A DNA stretch of 64,000 bases, taken from Prevotella sp. (GTDB taxonomy: Bacteria; Bacteroidota; Bacteroidia; Bacteroidales; Bacteroidaceae). The notes below the pieces were generated by a model. That model was not told where the DNA came from. It did not search any database and worked only from the letters and a program-made list of their open reading frames with translations. The stretch is taken from positions 62,001 through 126,000 of the forward strand of contig SUYH01000011.1 of assembly GCA_015060535.1 (NCBI GenBank), given 5' to 3'. Numbering within the stretch: the first letter of the stretch is position 1; each line of letters starts with the position of its first letter. Made by a program: the position numbers and the translations under genes. Positions 9,102 through 18,300 of the stretch are shown here, piece after piece.

Positions 9102-10724
9102 CTACTCCTTGATGTTAGGAAGTTCCAGTCCGATACCTTTCTTCTTGTCGACAGCCTTCAGTACAAAACCGAGGATGAGGGCTGCTACACCAAGACAGGC
9201 CAGCATGACTAGCGGAGCAGTGTAGTCGAACTGCGTAGGATCGGTGACACCAGGATTGGTGGCGTCGAGCACCTTGCCAATCAGCAGTGGGAACAGCCAC
9301 AGACCGATGTTCTGAATCCAGAAGATGAGCGCGTAGGCAGAACCAATCACCTTCGCATCTACCAACTTGGGCACTGAGGGCCACAGCGATGCGGGTACCA
9401 ATGAGAAGGAGGCTCCCAGCACGAGGATGGTGGTATAGGCAATGATGATGCCGCCAACGGGACTGTCCTTAAATGCAGGCAGAACGAAGGCGAAGGTCAG
9501 GTGGCAGGCGATGAGCAGTACAGAGCCCAGCACCAACATAGAGGCTGCCTTGCCATGATGGTCGAGATAGCTACCCAGAATAGGTGTGATGAGCACGGCC
9601 AACAGGGGGAACACGGCGAAGATAGACTCTGCCGACTGACGCATATAACCCATGTAGCAATAAGCGATGAGGGCGATAATCGAGATGCCCAGCAGGCTGT
9701 ACTTTATATTAGCCTTCTTCTGGAAGTTGGATGCGAAGCCTGCAGCAGCCACAATGAGCATGATGACATACTGAACGATGGTCACACTGGATGAGGCCCA
9801 GAAGGAGTCGGCATCAGGAGTCGTCAGCGTGAGGTTGCACTGCAGCATGTTAACGGCATACTTCTGGAAGGGGAAGATAGCTGAATAGTAGAGCACGCAG
9901 AGCAGAGCTACAATCCAGAAACCTGCATCAGACAGGATCTTACCGATATCAGAAACCTTGAAGGGATCGTCCTTCTCCTCAGCCTCGCCAGTCTGTGCAT
10001 CGAGCTTCTGGTCCATGAAGAAATAGACGATAGTCATGATCAGAGCGATACACATGAGTACAACACCAAAAGCCACAGAGCGGCTGACGCTAACCTCACC
10101 ACCCAGACGGGCGAAGAAGGGTGAGAAAATCATACAGGTGGCAACACCCAGACGGGCCAGCGCCATCTCAGAACCCATAGCCAGTGCCATCTCACGGCCC
10201 TTGAACCACTTCACGATACCACGAGATACGGTAATACCCGCCATCTCGCAACCACAACCGAAAATCATGAAGCCGCAAGCTGCAAACTTAGCCGAAGCAG
10301 GCATACCGGCATAGAATGGCGATACACCTAGTTCATCGAAGATGGGAATGTAATTCAGGTTGTTGTTAAACCAAGTCTCGAGTCCGCTACCGATAAAGCC
10401 ATCGCTCACAGCGTACCACTTCACGCAGGCTCCGACGAGCATCACTGCTGCTGCGAGTACTGCCGTAAAGCGCACACCCATCTTGTCGAGGATGATACCT
10501 GCGAAGATGAGGAAGAACACGAAAACATTGAGGAAAACCTCTGAGCCCTGCATGGTGCCGAAGGCCGTAGAGTCCCAGCCGCGTGTCTCCTGCATCAGGT
10601 CCTTGATGGGCGAGAGGATATCCATGAAGATATAGCTGCAGAACATGGCCATTGCCAAGAGCAGCAAGGCAGTCCAACGCATGGCTGCCGAATCTCTCAA
10701 AGTCTTTTGAATCTGTTGTGTCAT
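9102..10724 (-). CDS. MFS transporter, MFSD1-like (possible peptide carrier)
   Basis: A 540-residue inner-membrane protein with about twelve hydrophobic segments, beginning MTQQIQKTLRDSAAMRWTAL. The start at 10724 is chosen because this ATG shares its A with the TAA stop of the upstream S9 peptidase (TAATG), a coupling arrangement; a start four residues earlier would overlap the peptidase more. The segment GIILDKMGVRF after the second helix is the usual MFS loop 2-3 signature (G-x-x-x-D-x-x-G). The overall pattern recalls the MFSD1-type branch, whose animal member carries dipeptides, but that placement is from memory. Coupling to a secreted dipeptidyl-peptidase-like enzyme makes a di-/tripeptide substrate attractive. 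The substrate is not shown by the sequence. Confidence 0.72.
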   Translation of the reverse strand: MTQQIQKTLRDSAAMRWTALLLLAMAMFCSYIFMDILSPIKDLMQETRGWDSTAFGTMQGSEVFLNVFVFFLIFAGIILDKMGVRFTAVLAAAVMLVGACVKWYAVSDGFIGSGLETWFNNNLNYIPIFDELGVSPFYAGMPASAKFAACGFMIFGCGCEMAGITVSRGIVKWFKGREMALAMGSEMALARLGVATCMIFSPFFARLGGEVSVSRSVAFGVVLMCIALIMTIVYFFMDQKLDAQTGEAEEKDDPFKVSDIGKILSDAGFWIVALLCVLYYSAIFPFQKYAVNMLQCNLTLTTPDADSFWASSSVTIVQYVIMLIVAAAGFASNFQKKANIKYSLLGISIIALIAYCYMGYMRQSAESIFAVFPLLAVLITPILGSYLDHHGKAASMLVLGSVLLIACHLTFAFVLPAFKDSPVGGIIIAYTTILVLGASFSLVPASLWPSVPKLVDAKVIGSAYALIFWIQNIGLWLFPLLIGKVLDATNPGVTDPTQFDYTAPLVMLACLGVAALILGFVLKAVDKKKGIGLELPNIKE

Positions 10725-12895
10725 TATTTTAACCATTTATTAAGAAAATCGAAGAAGGTGCGCTGCCATAGGATGCCGTTCTGTGGTTTCAGTACCCAGT
10801 GGTTCTCATCAGGGAAGATGAGCAACTCGGCAGGAATGCCACGAAGGCGAGCTGCATTGAAGGCACCCATGCCCTGATTGTAGACGATACGGTAGTCTTT
10901 CTCACCATGAATGCAGAGGATAGGTGTGTCCCACTTGTCAACAAACTTATGCGGTGAGTTCTCGTAGGTCTTGTCAGCACGTGCTGTGCGATTCTTGTTC
11001 CAATAGGCATCGTCGTACTCCCAGTTAGAGAAGAATACCTCCTCAGTATCTGTGTACATCGACTCCAGATTGAAGGCTCCGTCGTGAGCAATGAACGCCT
11101 TGAAGCGCTTGTTGTGATGGCCTGCAAGGAAATATACGCTGAATCCACCAAACGAAGCACCTACAGCACCCAGGTGGTTGCGGTCGACAAAGGGCAGACT
11201 ATCGGCAGCAAAGTCGATAGCCGACAGATAGTCGTTCATGCACTGGCCAGTCCAGTCGCCACTGATTTGCTCCTTCCACTCCTGTCCGAAGCCAGGTAGG
11301 CCGTGACGGTTAGGTGCAACAACCACATAGCCGTTGGCAGCCATCATCTGGAAGTTCCAACGATAGCTCCAGAACTGTGACACAGGGCTCTGAGGACCAC
11401 CTTCGCAGAAGAGCAGGGTAGGATATTTCTTGCCCTTTTCATAGTTGGCAGGCAGCATAACCCATACCAGTTCTTTCTTACCGTCGGTAGTGGGAACCCA
11501 GTATTGCTGCATCTTGCCGAAGGTCAGCTGGTCAAGGATGTGCTTGTTCTCAAATGAGATCTGCTCAATCTTGGTGGGCTGCTTCTTCACCGCAGGTGTT
11601 ACCATATAGATATCGGTAGGAGTTGAGAGACTCTGACGGGTAGCCAGAATACGCTTGCCGTCGTTGGCTAGCTGCAGACCAGTCCAGTCATCCCAGGTCT
11701 CAGTCAACTGCTTCACCTCACCTTTCCAGTTCGTGCTGTACATATTGCAGCAGCCATGCCAGACGCTCAGGAAGTAAAGTACAGCTTGCTTGTCTTTTGC
11801 TGAAGCCCAGCAGAAGGACTCTACATCGCTCTTCCAGTCAACAAACTTCATCGAACCGTCTGCCATCGTGTAGATGCAAAGTCGGTTGAGGTCGGCTTCA
11901 TAGCCATCGCGAGCCATTGACTGCCAGGCAATATATTTGCCGTCGGGCGAGAACTGAGGATTCTGGTCGTAGCCTACATGAGCCCCAGTGGCGTTTACCT
12001 TCTGGTCAGCGAGCGTATGAGATGCGTCGACCTCGGGAGCCTGATAGCCCTCAGGCTTACAGAGGTTCTTGGTCTCGCGCGTACCTATATTATATAAATA
12101 AATGTCAGAGTCGGTGGAGATAGCATATTGTGAACCCGTCTTCTTGCGACAGGTGTAGGCAATGGTCTTAGAGTCAGGACTCCATGCCAGCTGTTCAATA
12201 CCTCCGAAAGGCTCCATAGGGCACTCATAAGGCTCGCCCTCCAAAATATCAATGAGGTTAGAACTTATTTCTAATTTCTCATTTCTCATTTCTAATTTCG
12301 CCAGGAAGGGGTGTTGGATGCTTTCTACATAGTGGTCCCAGTGGCGATACATCAAATCTGTAACACGACGTCCTGTTGCCTTAGGCAGGTCGTCAGGGTT
12401 CTTCTTGATAATCTCATGGAAGGGCATTGACTTGATGATGATGACCTTTTGACGGTCGGGTGAGAACTTAAAGCCCTCCACTTCACCATCCGTCTTCGAC
12501 AGTTGCTTGCGCTCAGAGCCGTCAGCCTTCATGGTCCAGATTTCTCCTCCAGTGATAAAAGCGATGGTTTGTGCATCGAGCCAGGTAGGATCGGTCTCAC
12601 TTTTACTGCTGGTAGTCAGTTGGCGGCGGTTCTTGCCGTCAGCATCCATGATGCAGATGACTTGGTGTCCCTTGTTCTGCTTCACGCTGTAATAGCCAAC
12701 CTGATATACCACCAGCTTTCCGTCCGGTGAAGCCTCGACAGTGCCGATGCGTCCCATGGCCCATAGAGCCTCAGGAGTCATCATACGGCTTTCCAGTTTG
12801 ATGTTGCTCTTTCCGATGTTCACGTCGTTCTCTGCATTTACGGTGTCCACCAGCATCAAGAGGCTGGCGACAATAAGTGTTAATGTTCTTCTCAT
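10724..12895 (-). CDS. S9 family (prolyl oligopeptidase-type) serine peptidase
   Basis: A 723-residue exported peptidase with signal peptide MRRTLTLIVASLLMLVDTVNA. The first ~430 residues form a beta-propeller with TolB/PD40-type repeats (FSPDRQKV, WSPDSKTI, FSPDGKYI). The C-terminal ~270 residues are an alpha/beta hydrolase. The triad is visible: Ser581 in GASFGGFS, Asp667 in HGEKDYRIVY and His699 in DENHWVLKP. The domain order is like DPP IV/DPP5 enzymes, which release dipeptides from oligopeptides in the periplasm. The propeller holds a short in-frame heptad repeat (12267-12299) that encodes EMRNEKLEI. The gene starts 15 bases after the DUF1846 gene and overlaps the MFS gene start, within the leftward yidC operon. 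Confidence 0.9.
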   Translation of the reverse strand: MRRTLTLIVASLLMLVDTVNAENDVNIGKSNIKLESRMMTPEALWAMGRIGTVEASPDGKLVVYQVGYYSVKQNKGHQVICIMDADGKNRRQLTTSSKSETDPTWLDAQTIAFITGGEIWTMKADGSERKQLSKTDGEVEGFKFSPDRQKVIIIKSMPFHEIIKKNPDDLPKATGRRVTDLMYRHWDHYVESIQHPFLAKLEMRNEKLEISSNLIDILEGEPYECPMEPFGGIEQLAWSPDSKTIAYTCRKKTGSQYAISTDSDIYLYNIGTRETKNLCKPEGYQAPEVDASHTLADQKVNATGAHVGYDQNPQFSPDGKYIAWQSMARDGYEADLNRLCIYTMADGSMKFVDWKSDVESFCWASAKDKQAVLYFLSVWHGCCNMYSTNWKGEVKQLTETWDDWTGLQLANDGKRILATRQSLSTPTDIYMVTPAVKKQPTKIEQISFENKHILDQLTFGKMQQYWVPTTDGKKELVWVMLPANYEKGKKYPTLLFCEGGPQSPVSQFWSYRWNFQMMAANGYVVVAPNRHGLPGFGQEWKEQISGDWTGQCMNDYLSAIDFAADSLPFVDRNHLGAVGASFGGFSVYFLAGHHNKRFKAFIAHDGAFNLESMYTDTEEVFFSNWEYDDAYWNKNRTARADKTYENSPHKFVDKWDTPILCIHGEKDYRIVYNQGMGAFNAARLRGIPAELLIFPDENHWVLKPQNGILWQRTFFDFLNKWLK
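12267..12299 (-). repeat. Heptad tandem repeat ATTTCTN inside the S9 peptidase gene
   Basis: ATTTCTA, ATTTCTC, ATTTCTC, ATTTCTA and a partial fifth unit stand directly end to end on the + strand. They are read in frame as KLEMRNEKLEI between FLA and SNLID of the propeller, which looks like a small insertion that kept the frame. Confidence 0.82.
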
Positions 12896-12910
12896 GATGG
12901 GATGATACTG

Positions 12911-14374
12911 TTATTTCTTTCTGACAGGGTCGCAGGTCAGTCCGCAGCCCAGTTTCTTGAAAATCTTACGGTCTACCTCAGAGAGCATGACCGTAGAGTG
13001 AACCTGACAACCTTGCAGTCGTGGCAGTTGTTCCAAGGCACGACGACAACGCTCGTCGCTCTCTGATACCACGCTGAGGGCTACCAGCACCTCGTCAGTA
13101 TGCAGACGGGGATTCCTTGCTCCCAGGTATTCCGTCTTGGTTTTCTGTACAGGTTCAATCAGACTCTGTGGAATCAGCTTGGCCTCGTGGTCAATACCAG
13201 CCAGATGTTTGGTGGCATTAAGCAACAGGGCCGCTGAACAGCCGAGTAGGGGACTGGACTTGGCGGTAATAATGGTGCCGTCCTCCAGTTCGATGGCTGA
13301 TGCAGTATGGCCGCTCAGCTCTTGTTTAGCTTGGGCAGCTACGGTGACACGACGGTAGGCTGTACTGATCTTGGCCTGGTTGAAGAGCATCTGGATCTTA
13401 TGTACTTCGTCTTCATTGTCAGCGCCATCAGCCAACTTATTGGTGGCATCGTAGTAACGACGGATGATCTCATCACGGCTGGCATTGCAGCACACCTCAT
13501 CGTCGGAAATGCAGAAGCCCACCATATTGACTCCCATATCCGTGGGCGACTTATAAGGATTCTCACCATAGATACCCTCAAACAAGGCATTAAGCACGGG
13601 GAAAATCTCGATGTCGCGGTTATAGTTGACAGCTATCTTGTCGTAAGCCTCCAAATGGAACGGGTCAATCATATTGACGTCGTTCAAGTCGGCAGTAGCG
13701 GCCTCGTAGGCAATGTTTACAGGATGCTTCAGTGGCAGGCTCCATACGGGGAAAGTTTCGAACTTGGCATAACCGGCACGGATACCTCGCTTATTCTCAT
13801 TATAGAGCTGTGAGAGACAGACTGCCATTTTGCCAGAACCTGGTCCAGGAGCCGTCACAATGACTAGCTCGCGCGAGGTCTCCACGTAGTCGTTCTTGCC
13901 GAATCCCTCGTCAGAAGCGATGAGTTCCACATTATGGGGATAACCGTCTATCAGATAGTGTACGTACGACTTAATGCCCATACGCTCCAGACGATGACGG
14001 AACTGATCGGCAGCATGTTGGCCGTTATAGTGGGTAATCACTACAGAACCTACCATGAAGTCGCGATCCATGAATTCATCACGCAGACGAAGTACGTCCT
14101 CGTCATATGTAATGCCCAAATCGGCACGAACCTTATTCTTCTCAATATCTTCTGCTGAAACTACAATGACGATTTCCAGCTGGTCGCGCAGTTGCGCAAA
14201 CATGCGCAGCTTGGAGTCGGGCTTAAAGCCAGGCAGTACGCGTGAGGCATGATGGTCGTCAAAAAGCTTGCCACCCAGTTCCAGATAAAGCTTACCGTCA
14301 AACTGGGCAATACGCTCGCGGATGTGCTCAGACTGGACTTTCAGGTATTTCTCGTTGTCAAATCCTATTTTCAT
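12911..14374 (-). CDS. DUF1846 domain-containing protein
   Basis: A 487-residue cytoplasmic protein matching DUF1846 in length and sequence type (MKIGFDNEKYLKVQSEHIRE at the N-terminus). The segment VTAPGPGSGKMAVCLSQLYN near residue 185 is a glycine-rich phosphate-binding-like loop that is part of the family. The family has solved structures but, to my knowledge, no firmly assigned reaction. Its ATG overlaps the yidC stop (ATGA), so it is translated from the yidC transcript. The S9 peptidase follows after 15 bases. Nothing in the sequence ties it to membrane insertion, so the linkage may be only transcriptional. Confidence 0.88.
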   Translation of the reverse strand: MKIGFDNEKYLKVQSEHIRERIAQFDGKLYLELGGKLFDDHHASRVLPGFKPDSKLRMFAQLRDQLEIVIVVSAEDIEKNKVRADLGITYDEDVLRLRDEFMDRDFMVGSVVITHYNGQHAADQFRHRLERMGIKSYVHYLIDGYPHNVELIASDEGFGKNDYVETSRELVIVTAPGPGSGKMAVCLSQLYNENKRGIRAGYAKFETFPVWSLPLKHPVNIAYEAATADLNDVNMIDPFHLEAYDKIAVNYNRDIEIFPVLNALFEGIYGENPYKSPTDMGVNMVGFCISDDEVCCNASRDEIIRRYYDATNKLADGADNEDEVHKIQMLFNQAKISTAYRRVTVAAQAKQELSGHTASAIELEDGTIITAKSSPLLGCSAALLLNATKHLAGIDHEAKLIPQSLIEPVQKTKTEYLGARNPRLHTDEVLVALSVVSESDERCRRALEQLPRLQGCQVHSTVMLSEVDRKIFKKLGCGLTCDPVRKK

Positions 14375-16245
14375 CTTTTGCGTTGTTTTTGCATTTCATC
14401 AGCCTGCTTCTGCAGAGCCTCCAAACGTGCTGCCAGTCCACTCGACTTCTTGGGGTTGTTCTTGTTAGCCTGATAGTTGGCTTCGAGAATAGCCAGCAAC
14501 TTCTCATCGTTCGTCGTCTTGCGAAGCGTCCACATGATGGCAGCCGAGAAGAACAGCGAGATGAAGTAGTAGAAGTTCAGACCGCTGGAGTAGTCGTTGA
14601 AGATGAAGAAGAACATGAGCGGCATGATGTACATCATCCACTGCATCATCTTCATCTGCTCAGCCTGTGCACCAATCATCTGGTCTTTCTGCTGGCGCAT
14701 GCTGACCCAGGTGTAGATAAGCTGGGCTGCACAGAACAGGATACAGGTCAGCGACAGGTGGTCGCCAATACCCCAGATATTTGTTCCCCATTCAATGATG
14801 GGGTCATAGGTCGACAGGTCGCTCATCCAGAGGAACGACTGTCCGCGCAACTGGATAGCGTTAGGTACGAAGAAGAACATGGCCAGCCAGATAGGCATCT
14901 GGATGAGCATGGGCAGACAGCCGGAAAGGGGAGAGACACCATACTTGGAGTAGAGCGACATCATCTCCTGTTGCTTCTTCATCTGGTCTTCGGGCTTGTC
15001 ATATTGCTTGGTGGCCTCTTCAAACTTAGGCTTCAAGACGCGCATTTTGGCACTCGACATGTAGCTCTTCTTCACCATGGGGAAGGTGATGGCTTTCAGC
15101 AGCAGGGTAATCAGGATGAGCACGATACCCATGTTGAAGCCAAAGCCGGTCAGCCAGTCGAAGACATAGAGCGTGAACCAGCGGTTAATCCAACGCAGCA
15201 GCCACCAGCCGAGGTTGACCAGTTGCTCGAGGTCGAGGTCTTTGCCAAACTGACTCTGCTGCTCTACATCCTGTATCAGTCGGAAGTCGTTGGGACCAAT
15301 GTACATCTCAAATTCTGAAGGCTTTTGTCCTGTTGGGTCGAATGCTGTCTTCAGATGGGCATCGAACTGCTTCAGATAGCCTGAACCTTTCTGGTCCTGT
15401 ACGCTCGACAGGTTGGCGTTTTGTGCGAAGTCGTCTTTTGAGATGAGGGCTATTGAGAAGAACTGGTTACGGAAAGCTACCCAATCCAGCCGCTCCTCGG
15501 GCTGTTTGCTCTCATCGCTGGTGTCGCCAATGTCCTTGGTTCCCCCTTGTGTCTTTTTATAATATAATGAGGTATAGCGGCTCTCGAACGAGAATCCCTT
15601 TTCTTGTTGGCGACAATGGTCGCTCCATTCTATCTCCATCTCCTTGTATGAAGGAGCGAAGATGTTAGCCAAGCCCTTGGTCTGCAGGGAGAACCCGAGC
15701 ATATAGTCTTGTCCAAGACGATATCTCAGGATGACCTCACCGCCTGTACCTGTTGCAGCCGTGAAGGTGGCAGTTGAATCTGACAGCTCTGAAGGGGTAA
15801 AGTACAGGTCGGCAGTGACGATATTGTCCTGCTTGCCTGCCAGCATGAAGTTCAAATTCTGGTCATTCTCATCAAAGAGCGTCACGTTATTAGTGCCGTC
15901 AATGCTCTTGAAATCCTTGATGACAGCCTTGCGGATGACACCACCCTTCGTGTCGAGGGTCAGTTCCAACTTGGAATTTTTAAGCACTACCTTTTGTGAG
16001 GTGCCACTCATGGCTTGATGGAAAAGTGCAGTGGTGTCTGTAGAAATGCTATCAGCAGCTTTGGTCTCCTGCTTTTTCTGAGCAGCAATCTGTTGCTCCT
16101 TGGCAGCTTTCTCTTTCATTACTGCCGCAATAGAATCTTGTTTACGGGCGGCTTCAATCTCCTCGGCAGAGGGCTGGTTATACCAACTGAAACCAATCAG
16201 CACAACGGCAATAAGGACGAAGCCGATAATCGTATCTCTGTTCAT
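14371..16245 (-). CDS. yidC: Membrane protein insertase YidC
   Basis: A 624-residue Oxa1/YidC insertase that helps membrane proteins fold and enter the inner membrane with or without Sec. The start at 16245 (MNRDTIIGFVLIAVVLIGFS) gives the standard first membrane anchor; codons further upstream are leader. Residues ~60-340 are the periplasmic beta-domain. The conserved 60KD_IMP core follows, with helices from ~360 (LYVFDWLTGFGFNMGIVLIL) and YSKYGVSPLSGCLPMLIQMP, the family signature. The C-terminus is basic and rich in K/R/Q, usual for ribosome contact. It heads the leftward operon with DUF1846, S9 peptidase and MFS genes and has its own TTTG-N20-TACCTTTG promoter. Confidence 0.97.
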   Translation of the reverse strand: MNRDTIIGFVLIAVVLIGFSWYNQPSAEEIEAARKQDSIAAVMKEKAAKEQQIAAQKKQETKAADSISTDTTALFHQAMSGTSQKVVLKNSKLELTLDTKGGVIRKAVIKDFKSIDGTNNVTLFDENDQNLNFMLAGKQDNIVTADLYFTPSELSDSTATFTAATGTGGEVILRYRLGQDYMLGFSLQTKGLANIFAPSYKEMEIEWSDHCRQQEKGFSFESRYTSLYYKKTQGGTKDIGDTSDESKQPEERLDWVAFRNQFFSIALISKDDFAQNANLSSVQDQKGSGYLKQFDAHLKTAFDPTGQKPSEFEMYIGPNDFRLIQDVEQQSQFGKDLDLEQLVNLGWWLLRWINRWFTLYVFDWLTGFGFNMGIVLILITLLLKAITFPMVKKSYMSSAKMRVLKPKFEEATKQYDKPEDQMKKQQEMMSLYSKYGVSPLSGCLPMLIQMPIWLAMFFFVPNAIQLRGQSFLWMSDLSTYDPIIEWGTNIWGIGDHLSLTCILFCAAQLIYTWVSMRQQKDQMIGAQAEQMKMMQWMMYIMPLMFFFIFNDYSSGLNFYYFISLFFSAAIMWTLRKTTNDEKLLAILEANYQANKNNPKKSSGLAARLEALQKQADEMQKQRKR

Positions 16246-16275
16246 TTTTTTACCTTTTAGTTGAATTACAAGGTG

Positions 16276-16307
16276 CAAAGGTACGAAAAAGCGCGCAAAG
16301 TGCCAAA
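16276..16307 (-). promoter_or_regulatory. Promoter of the yidC operon
   Basis: Read leftward: TTTG (16307-16304), 20 bases, TACCTTTG (16283-16276), then a 30-base leader to the ATG at 16245. Both boxes match the Bacteroidota consensus. Confidence 0.83.
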
Positions 16308-16350
16308 TAAAAATTTGTGAAATATGACGTATGAATTAAGAAATATTTCG

Positions 16351-16358
16351 TAACTTTG
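16351..16358 (+). promoter_or_regulatory. -7 element for the DUF3078 gene
   Basis: TAACTTTG, ten bases before the ATG at 16368. The very short leader makes a start at an upstream in-frame TTG (16356) impossible, so the element helps fix the start. The upstream TTTG box is not clear. Confidence 0.62.
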
Positions 16359-16367
16359 TACCCGATT

Positions 16368-17669
16368 ATGAAGTATAAGTACATTTTATTATTGGCATTA
16401 GCCATCATCTCTTCAACAGATATGCTAGCACAGCGTAAAAAGAAGCAGGTGGTGGAGGAAGTTAAGCCCGATACGGCCCAAGTGGTAAAGAATTATCTGG
16501 ACTCGCTGACGGTGTTGCGCAGACAACTCGATTCGTTACAGCAGGTGAATACGCAGTTGCGAACAGAGGTGTTTGATGGGCGCTATTTCCGTTTGTTCGC
16601 TCCCACGACGTTCTATCACTCTGGTGCTAACAAGATGCTGTCTATGTCACCTGCCACGGGTGATGAAGTGACTGATGCTGTAGATGCCGCCATGATGAAC
16701 CTCTACATGCGTCGTCCAGACTTGGTGAAGAACAATGAAACTCAGCTGAAAGAGATAGGCTCCGTACGTGAAGATGTTAATAAGGAGTTGACGCAAAAGG
16801 TTGACTTGGTCAAGATGGCTGCCCCTGTACCTGAAGAACAGGAAGCTGTTCCTGTGGCTGTAGTCATCAAGAAACCTAATTTCTGGAAATTCAAGGGCGA
16901 CGGTTATTTGCAGTTTCTTCAAAACTATGTGACGGACAACTGGCATAAGGGTGGTGAGAGCAATTATTCAGCAGTTGCTGCTGCCACGTTGGAGGCAAAC
17001 TATAACGACAAGGACAAAGTCCTTTTCGAGAACAAGTTGGAGATGAAGTTAGGATTCCAGACTTCGCAATCCGACTCCGTCCATAAATTCAAGACCAACA
17101 ACGACCTGATTCGTCTGAATAGTAAATTGGACTTGCAGGCGCATAAGCATTGGTACTATACGCTGCAGCTGTTGGCCTATACGCAGTTTGCCAGAGGATT
17201 GAAGGCCAATGATTATAAGACATACTCCGACTTCATGTCGCCCTTCCATTTGAATGTAGGTCTTGGTATGGAATACAAGGTTGAGGCTTTCAATAAACGT
17301 TTGACGGGTAGCTTGAACTTCCTGCCCTTATCATTCCATTTCGTCTATGTTGATCGTGATGCTTTGACCTCAAACAATGGTATAACAGGTGACCATCATA
17401 CGAAGGAAGAGTTTGCTTCGCAGTTTACGGCAGACCTGAAATGGCAGATTGCAGATCAGATTTCGTGGAAGACACGATTCTATGCTAGCACGTCGTACAA
17501 ACAGGCATTGATAGAGTGGGAAAACCAGTTTGAATTGAAGGTGACGAAATATATTTCGGCCAACCTCTTCCTCTATCCTCGCTTCGATGATTCCAATGCC
17601 CGCGATGACAAGATGGGCTATTTCCAATTTCAGGAATGGAGCTCCATCGGTTTGACCTATTCCTTCTAA
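16368..17669 (+). CDS. DUF3078 domain-containing outer-membrane protein
   Basis: A 433-residue exported protein with signal peptide MKYKYILLLALAIISSTDMLA followed by a K-rich stretch (RKKKQ). Residues ~35-65 form a short heptad-like coiled coil (LDSLTVLRRQLDSLQQVNTQL). From ~175 onward, alternating aromatic strands (FLQNYVTDNWHKGGESNYSA, LEANYNDKDKVLFENKLEMK) and the C-terminal WSSIGLTYSF suggest a beta-barrel ending in phenylalanine, as in outer-membrane proteins. DUF3078 is widespread in Bacteroidota and has no assigned role. The coiled coil could mediate trimerisation or a periplasmic contact. It is a monocistronic unit between the divergent yidC operon and a terminator. Confidence 0.85.
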   Translation: MKYKYILLLALAIISSTDMLAQRKKKQVVEEVKPDTAQVVKNYLDSLTVLRRQLDSLQQVNTQLRTEVFDGRYFRLFAPTTFYHSGANKMLSMSPATGDEVTDAVDAAMMNLYMRRPDLVKNNETQLKEIGSVREDVNKELTQKVDLVKMAAPVPEEQEAVPVAVVIKKPNFWKFKGDGYLQFLQNYVTDNWHKGGESNYSAVAAATLEANYNDKDKVLFENKLEMKLGFQTSQSDSVHKFKTNNDLIRLNSKLDLQAHKHWYYTLQLLAYTQFARGLKANDYKTYSDFMSPFHLNVGLGMEYKVEAFNKRLTGSLNFLPLSFHFVYVDRDALTSNNGITGDHHTKEEFASQFTADLKWQIADQISWKTRFYASTSYKQALIEWENQFELKVTKYISANLFLYPRFDDSNARDDKMGYFQFQEWSSIGLTYSF

Positions 17670-17677
17670 GACATCAA

Positions 17678-17713
17678 AAAAGCACTGCCCATTCGAGCAG
17701 TGCTTTTGTTTTT
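17678..17713. terminator. Terminator between DUF3078 and DUF1573 genes
   Basis: AAAAGCACTGC at 17678-17688 pairs with GCAGTGCTTTT at 17697-17707, with T-runs available on both strands, so it can serve both converging genes. Confidence 0.88.
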
Positions 17714-17735
17714 TTACCTTTTTACTTTTTTACCT
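17712..17735 (+). repeat. Three tandem octamers (TTTTACCT type)
   Basis: TTTTACCT, TTTTACTT, TTTTACCT lie end to end in the gap between the terminator and the stop codon of the DUF1573 gene. The reverse complement, AGGTAAAA, is the same unit repeated four times at 54447-54478. Confidence 0.75.
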
Positions 17736-18128
17736 TTATTTCGCTTCCGTCATATCACCTTCTATATAAAGACGTGTCATTTCAACAGCTCCGTTAGTCC
17801 TTATCGTAATGGACTTTTTGAAATGTCCAGGAAACTTGCCTGCACCATTGTAGGTAACCTTGATTTCACCTTTCTCGCCTGGCTGAACAGGTGTCTTGGT
17901 GTATTCTGGTACAGTACAACCGCATGAGGCGATAGCTTGGTTGACAACCAAAGGCTGCTCACCGACGTTGGTGTATGTAAAAGTGCATGTCACTTTGGGA
18001 TTGCTCTCAGAGAAAGAACCAAAGTTGTGAGTCGTCTTTTCAAACTTGATCTGAGCTGGTTTCTGAGCCATAGACATGGTCATGCCACATACCAGCATCA
18101 GTGTCATCAGTATCATTTTTTTCATCAT
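17736..18128 (-). CDS. DUF1573 domain-containing exported protein
   Basis: A 130-residue secreted protein with signal peptide MMKKMILMTLMLVCGMTMSM and one Ig-like DUF1573 domain. The segment AIASCGCTVPEYTKTPVQPG holds the conserved CGC motif of the family, and the domain ends with short strands. DUF1573 proteins are common and numerous in Bacteroidota, usually small periplasmic or lipoprotein-like proteins of unknown role. The next codon is also ATG, so the start could be 18128 or 18125. A TACTTTTG element lies 30 bases upstream. It converges with the DUF3078 gene and shares its terminator. Confidence 0.85.
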   Translation of the reverse strand: MMKKMILMTLMLVCGMTMSMAQKPAQIKFEKTTHNFGSFSESNPKVTCTFTYTNVGEQPLVVNQAIASCGCTVPEYTKTPVQPGEKGEIKVTYNGAGKFPGHFKKSITIRTNGAVEMTRLYIEGDMTEAK

Positions 18129-18157
18129 TTCTTGTTGTTAAGGGTTTATATCCGCTG

Positions 18158-18165
18158 CAAAAGTA
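18158..18165 (-). promoter_or_regulatory. -7 element for the DUF1573 gene
   Basis: TACTTTTG read leftward (CAAAAGTA on the + strand). It fits TAnnTTTG; the upstream box is weak. Confidence 0.5.
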
Positions 18166-18262
18166 AGGTATTTTCTGGAGAGTTGTATCATTTATTGCCC
18201 TATTTTTAAATAATTTAATATTTGAAAAGGACTTAAATCGTGCGTATTTCATAAATATTTAG

Positions 18263-18270
18263 TAATTTTG
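18263..18270 (+). promoter_or_regulatory. -7 element for aspS
   Basis: TAATTTTG, 30 bases upstream of the aspS ATG at 18301. No clear TTTG box 19-21 bases upstream was seen. Confidence 0.55.
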
Positions 18271-18300
18271 CAGGCTATAAGCAAAACATATATTATAATA

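Noticed and set aside
14242..15318. A 358-codon open frame antisense to yidC
   Set aside because: Rich in His, Gln and Val, as expected from reverse reading of a membrane protein; yidC is certain.
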